Shown: in pieces, positions 59,217 to 64,000 of the stretch
How positions within the stretch are numbered: position 1 is the stretch's first letter
How the letters are laid out: every line of letters begins with the position of its first letter
DNA from: Gremmenia infestans
Lineage: Eukaryota > Ascomycota > Leotiomycetes > Helotiales > Hamatocanthoscyphaceae
Length of the DNA stretch: 64,000 nucleotides
NCBI GenBank assembly: GCA_032629725.1
Contig: JAFEVB010000019.1
Span: 124,001 to 188,000 of the forward strand
Reading direction: 5' to 3'
The notes under the pieces: generated by a model
The model's database searches: none
What the model was told of the DNA's origin: nothing
The model's input: only the letters and a program-made list of their open reading frames with translations
Made by a program: the position numbers and the translations under genes

Positions 59217-61874
59217 ATGCCTCATGAAGGAGGGTACAGCTTTGAAGTCCTGAGCGAGCCAGTCTACAATCGAGCTTGGAATAAAGGGAATGAAGACCAG
59301 AGGCCTCGTCCTACACAACCTACGGGTAAACCCAGACCTGTGTCCGATGTTTCTCCCCTATCAGCAAACTTCGAGAACGGGTTGCCTGAAGCTCCCAATC
59401 CACTTACTTCAAATCGGTATGAGCACCATGGAGTTGACATAGTGTCACCAACATACGCACCACCACATCCATTCCAGGAGGTTAGGCGCGCGGCGGACGA
59501 GCGTGCAGTGAGGGATGTACCACTCGGACGAGCACCTTCATTTCTAGAAGTTAGACGTGCAACGAATCATGTACCAGAGATGGTGGAAAGGCCAATACTA
59601 AGGCCTACTGTACCAACTGTTCGACGGAAACCCGTTCCGGAGAATCCACGTTCCAGGACGGTGCCATATAGTGAGGATGACTTCCGCGGCCCAGAAGCTC
59701 CATCATCCACCGAGCCTTGGGCTCAGGGAAATGATATTGAGATTGCCCCTGGATACCCTCTGAAGTCACACTCGCTAGGCAAAACTGGGAGGGATTTATG
59801 GTCTATGATTCTCATAAATCTATTATTCCTCTTGATTCCTCTGATCTTCTTCGCACTTGCTATCGTCCTAGGAGTTAATGATAATAATGCCACAAATGAC
59901 AGGCAGCACTGGGCGGCATATTGGAATTTAATGGTGGTGGTATGTTGAGAATGAGGCCTGGTTCTACACGCCCAACATACTTCTGACATTGACCTCATAT
60001 AGGCGGGAACATTTTTCCCTGTTGCATTCGCGGCACTCGTTGGCAGAGCTGCAGTAAAGGTTTCAGGCTATCGTCTAGAGCACGGGGTAAAGCTTGGTTC
60101 ACTGGAACAGATCATGGTAAGGCCGGGGATCTCAATTTATTTTTACTTTACAATACTTCAGGCACTTGCGAATACTTACAGCATTTTCTCTCCCAAGTCA
60201 ATCTCTTCAAACTTCCCGAAAGAAGCAAGGCTAATTTTCTGATTTTTGCAGGGGAGTATGACCTTTGGCAATGCAATAGGCACACACGCTCGGCTTCGGT
60301 TCTTCAACTTGCTCGGCCTTGGACTTTTGGCATTGTGGGTCATGTCCCCAATCGGAAGTCAAGCATTTTTGAGGCTCTTGTGTCTGAAATTAGCAATTGG
60401 CAAGTCACAAACAACCATGCCATACTTCGACACGGACTCGGAATCACTATTAGCAAACGGCTCTACAACCTCACCCCCAGATGCAGCTCAATTACAGTCA
60501 TCGACAACTTTTACATCAATGTACGTTGCAGCAATTTTGGGTCCATCGGATACGAAGAACGGGTCGATGGATTTGTGGGGAAACGTCAAAATTCCATATC
60601 AATCTTCCCTCGAGGAGAAAATAGATGGCTGGGCATCACCAAACGATTCAACTGTTTACTCCGCCTTGACCGGTATCCCCATCGCTGGGATACAGATTGG
60701 GGTGACAGACTTCTCTATGGAGTCGAGCTATATGGAACTGAATTGCGGGAGTGTAATTGGAATGAGTACTTTTGTAGACCTACAGCCTTTCGAGCATGAC
60801 AGTCTGACTAATGCAACATACTCTCTGAGTAACGGAACGTATCATGGCTCCAATGTCTCTTCCACCACTCTTGCGTCTGACCTAAGCACTGCTACCTGGT
60901 CGTTGGGCATGGACACGTTTATTTCACCTGAGTTTAATCGGAGTCTATCAACAACTTCGTCTACAAGATCTTGCCAACCAGGGGACAATAGCTACATTGC
61001 TTCCCCTTGTTACCTCCGTGATCTCTCCGACAGTCAGGCTACATTGGGAACATTGTTGTTCCAGTCATTGGATGTATCCTCCGACTCGACTCCCTCCCCA
61101 TCAATACATGCAGCATTTTGTCAAGTGCAGCAAACATACGTCGAATCGAACATCACTTGCACGCAATCAGCCAATGCCCAACCGGACTGCCACGTTGTCA
61201 CTCAACGAAACTCCGAACGACATCACGCACCTTCCGCCATAACACCCTTATCCTTCCCAGAGATCTTCGACGCAATCTCTCTAGGACTCCCTCGATCATT
61301 CGGTGCTACACAAGCCGGATCTAAATCCGACCCGTCTGTGTTCTACCTAAACAGTACATCCACCACAGACATCGCACAAGCTGACGGCGCAGCGGTTCTT
61401 ACATACCTTCCCGCAAACGTCTTGTCAGCCCGTTTGGGACAGCTGCTCAATACCTACTACTCCCTCAGCCAAACCAACACTCTAATGTCAGAAGGCTCAT
61501 CCTCAAGCTTCCCCGACAACATCAGCACACTAGCAACCCTGACAGCCTCGGAAGAAGTATACTCCGTATCCTGGCCCTGGTTCGCATTCCTCTTTATCGC
61601 AACAATGCTCATGCTGCTCGCCGCAGTCGCCGGCGTAATCTGCGATTGCGTTAACCTGAATCCCGGGATCCTGGGATATACGAGTTCGATTATACGGGAT
61701 TCGAAATACGTGTCGTTGCCGTCTAAAGACGGGCCGCTGCTGGATGGCATGGAGTTGACGAGGAGGAATCGCGACTTTCCGCTTAAAGTGGGGTCGGTGA
61801 GTGAGGGTGGGCTGGTGCGTTGGTCTATTCTGAGAAGCGATGATTCTATCCAGATGAGGAATCCGAGCGATTAA
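59217..61874 (+). CDS. Fungal multi-spanning membrane glycoprotein, function unknown, 819 aa
   Basis: Exons are 59217-59939, 60003-60116 and 60252-61874 (2460 nt, closed frame). A disordered Pro/Arg-rich cytosolic N-tail (1-190) is followed by three hydrophobic segments at about 195-222, 236-260 and 294-314. A long, Ser/Thr/Asn-rich loop (about 320-715) with many N-x-S/T sites and several Cys comes next, then a last membrane segment near 718-742 and a short cytosolic tail. This topology fits a widespread Pezizomycotina orphan family whose members carry a FNLLGLGLLALWVMSPIG-type third segment. I know of no assigned function. The second intron (135 bp) is longer than most here, but its splice signals are good. 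Confidence 0.78.
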
Positions 61875-62555
61875 GGGGGATGAGTTAGAGGGGACATTTG
61901 TTTGTTTGTTTGTTTTTCCGCCAAGTAATAATACGGAGTAAAAAGAAACAATTCTTTTCGGTAATCTAATAGTGGAGAATATAACATTTCTTTCTACCAA
62001 TGTGATGTTCATTCATACACCTAAATCACTCGTATACATTCATTCATCACTTCCCAATATACCAACAGCAACAAAAACATCAAGTGTCTCCAACACAAGT
62101 AAGACGCGTTTGAAAGCTACTTTTAGAAGGCGTGAAATATCTCACGTTTTAGATGAAATGTAAGTTCCGTAGACAAAAAACCTATTCCTGTTAAGGTGTC
62201 GCTTCGCTCGCTACAGTACCATGAACTAAAGGGAATAATAATAATGGAATGGGAACTAACTAACTAACAAGCGAGGAGGTGCGAAATGCAACAAAGTTCT
62301 AGCTAGGACTAGAAATTTTGGTTTGTGGGTTTGCTTGATCTTTAGGACATGCACGTAATCACTCATTTCTTATTAGAAATGACAAGTTGGTATCTTTTCG
62401 TGCGTTCTGCCCTTTCCAAAGTATTGCCTACTTTAGGTATTTGTTAAGTAGAAGTTATTACAGATCACCCAAACACAAAGGGGAATGTACTAGATACAGA
62501 TATGTCGAATTTTTCCAAGCTCTTTCTATGTCTAGGATGGGTATCGATCAGATTA
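61875..62555. other. Intergenic region between convergent genes
   Basis: 681 bp between the stop of the membrane protein and that of PRP22. It includes a TTTG microsatellite at about 61897-61916. Nothing else supported. Confidence 0.55.
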
Positions 62556-64000
62556 TTAGCCCCATGTTCCTCCTCCGCCACCTCTACCTTGCCTCTTTTG
62601 TGAAGACAATCTCCAATCATCCTCAGCAGCAAATTTGTTATACAAAGGCTGAATCCTCTCTGCCTTCTTTCTCTTGCTCAACTTATCCGTTGGCGCCACC
62701 TTGAAGAAACTAGGCGCAGCGTCTACCAGCCAACGTGGCTCAATCGCCGTGGTACAGTGCATGTACTCCTTACTTGTTAAGATAAGTTCGTGGTAAATGA
62801 CCCACTCCGCTTGTTTGCCAAATAGCGCTGAGCTTGGATGCAAATAGACAGGCGTGCCTTCAATGAGTGTCTTGTAACCTTCTTGGGGGTCCTTCCTTGC
62901 CGAATTCCGGAAGAAGCCAGAGCACAGAGCTTGGCGAACCTTCTGGGTATCTCTACCACAAGATACGACTGGGTGCTTGTACCGTCCCATGATCTGGAGG
63001 AGTTGGTCGCGAACATCCTTTGCTCGCCGCATCGAACGCTCTTGAATGAAGTTCTCGAAACACCACTGCTTGGCGAATTTATTTTGCTTCCAGCCGTTGT
63101 AGACATTAAGTAGCGTCAGGTGATCGCCGTGGGGATCGTGGAATTTCGCTTTCTTCTGATCTGCTTGCGTCTGTTTTTCTTTGGGTCGGTAGAAAGGAGG
63201 GGGCATGGACAACAATGCGACAATGCTGAGAATTTCGTCAGAGCATCTCAGGTCGACCGCTGCAATCATAACCTTCGCAAGGGACGGGTCCATAGGGAAG
63301 TCGGCCATCTTGCGGCCTAGTCGAGTCAACAAACCTTCGTCATCTAGTGCAGAAAGAGCGTAGAGTTCTTCGAGGGCAGTCAACATGGTATTTGTTGGAG
63401 GTGGATCCATAAAGTCGAAATGAAGCAAGTCATTGATACCCATAGCCTTGAGCATCAGAATCGTGTTGGACAAATTTTGCCGTTGAATTTCGGGAATCGA
63501 GGTAGGCAACATTTCAGACTGGAAGGCGGCTTCTGTATAGAGACGGAAGCACTTTCCTGGTCCAGTTCTCCCTGCGCGTCCAGCACGTTGCTTTGCTTGT
63601 GCCTGGGAGATAGGCGTCACAACGAGGGAGTCCATTCCCAATTTTGGATCGTACGCATTTTGCTTTACAAACCCAGGATCAATCACGTAATAGATATGAT
63701 CAATTGTGATTGAAGTTTCTGCAATATTGGTTGCAATGACAACCTTGCGGCTTCCAGGAGGCGCTGGGTCGAAGATCCTACTTTGCATTTCACTGGGGAG
63801 AGCAGAGTAGACCGGAAGGATGATGAGTTCTGGAACGCTTGGTCCGAGGGCTTTCATGCGCTCGAAGAGTATTTCACAACTCGTATCAATTTCTTCCTGT
63901 CCAGTCAAGAAGAGTAAAATGTCCCCGGGAGGCTCGGTCAGATGTATTTGCATGACCGTAACAAGAGCCGCATCCAAATAGTCCGATTCAGGCTCCTTGG
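62556..64000 (-). CDS. PRP22: Prp22/DHX8 spliceosomal DEAH-box helicase, C-terminal part (partial)
   Basis: The frame is open to the right edge, so the start and RecA1 domain lie outside. The visible 480 residues hold RecA2 motifs (LLFLTGQEEID, ATNIAETSITIDH, motif VI QRAGRAGRTGPGKCFRLY), the winged-helix and ratchet domains, and the OB-fold. The end, FFKVAPTDKLSKRKKAERIQPLYN, separates Prp22/DHX8 from Prp2, Prp16 and Prp43. Prp22 releases mature mRNA from the spliceosome after the second step. An unusual short Gly tail (GGGGG) precedes the stop. No intron is seen in this part. Confidence 0.92.
   Translation of the reverse strand, partial: KEPESDYLDAALVTVMQIHLTEPPGDILLFLTGQEEIDTSCEILFERMKALGPSVPELIILPVYSALPSEMQSRIFDPAPPGSRKVVIATNIAETSITIDHIYYVIDPGFVKQNAYDPKLGMDSLVVTPISQAQAKQRAGRAGRTGPGKCFRLYTEAAFQSEMLPTSIPEIQRQNLSNTILMLKAMGINDLLHFDFMDPPPTNTMLTALEELYALSALDDEGLLTRLGRKMADFPMDPSLAKVMIAAVDLRCSDEILSIVALLSMPPPFYRPKEKQTQADQKKAKFHDPHGDHLTLLNVYNGWKQNKFAKQWCFENFIQERSMRRAKDVRDQLLQIMGRYKHPVVSCGRDTQKVRQALCSGFFRNSARKDPQEGYKTLIEGTPVYLHPSSALFGKQAEWVIYHELILTSKEYMHCTTAIEPRWLVDAAPSFFKVAPTDKLSKRKKAERIQPLYNKFAAEDDWRLSSQKRQGRGGGGGTWG

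Overview
The window is genomic DNA of a filamentous ascomycete (Pezizomycotina). The evidence is many short spliceosomal introns (about 45-175 bp) with GT..AG ends, a multi-exon highly reducing polyketide synthase, fungal orthologues of Iml1, Urb1, Sec1 and Prp22, and a 12.6 kb AT-rich block with the CpA-to-TpA signature of repeat-induced point mutation (RIP). Several orphan proteins look like families I associate with Leotiomycetes, but that placement is only an inference.

Layout. (1) 1-18.7 kb is an accessory, secondary-metabolism region. It holds the 3' end of a probable transcription-factor-like gene, a 2328-residue highly reducing PKS on the minus strand (12 exons reconstructed, frame closed), a divergently transcribed LovG-like FSH1 serine hydrolase (4 exons), and a full ABC-B exporter (17 exons). 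Together they make a plausible mini-cluster: chain assembly, hydrolytic release and export. The PKS has no C-methyltransferase, a Glu in place of the usual dehydratase Asp, and an unusual enoylreductase nucleotide-binding loop. (2) 18793-31427 is one LTR retrotransposon (217-bp LTRs, 5-6 bp target-site duplication) that carries a second, Copia-type LTR element (24378-30350). Both are saturated with C-to-T and G-to-A changes, and no gene survives inside. The nearest stop codon, that of the ABC exporter, lies only 89 bp from the element. (3) 32.1-34.3 kb holds a caspase-fold protease gene and a retropepsin-like DTG protein, in tandem on the minus strand. Three 33-bp hairpin-bearing repeats sit in the caspase promoter. 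(4) 36.7-64 kb is conserved housekeeping sequence: Iml1 (GATOR1/SEACIT, TORC1 control) divergent from Urb1/Npa1 (60S biogenesis); an Eap1/4E-T-like eIF4E-binding protein; Sec1 (exocytosis); a 2EXR protein; a G-patch protein divergent from a membrane SDR; a large fungal membrane glycoprotein; and the C-terminal part of the spliceosomal helicase Prp22, which runs off the right edge.

The RIP block therefore separates the metabolite cluster from the core genes. Exon coordinates were worked out by reading splice signals and checking that each spliced CDS is a multiple of three. No search was run, so family names rest on recognised motifs. I saw no tRNA, rRNA or CRISPR feature by eye.
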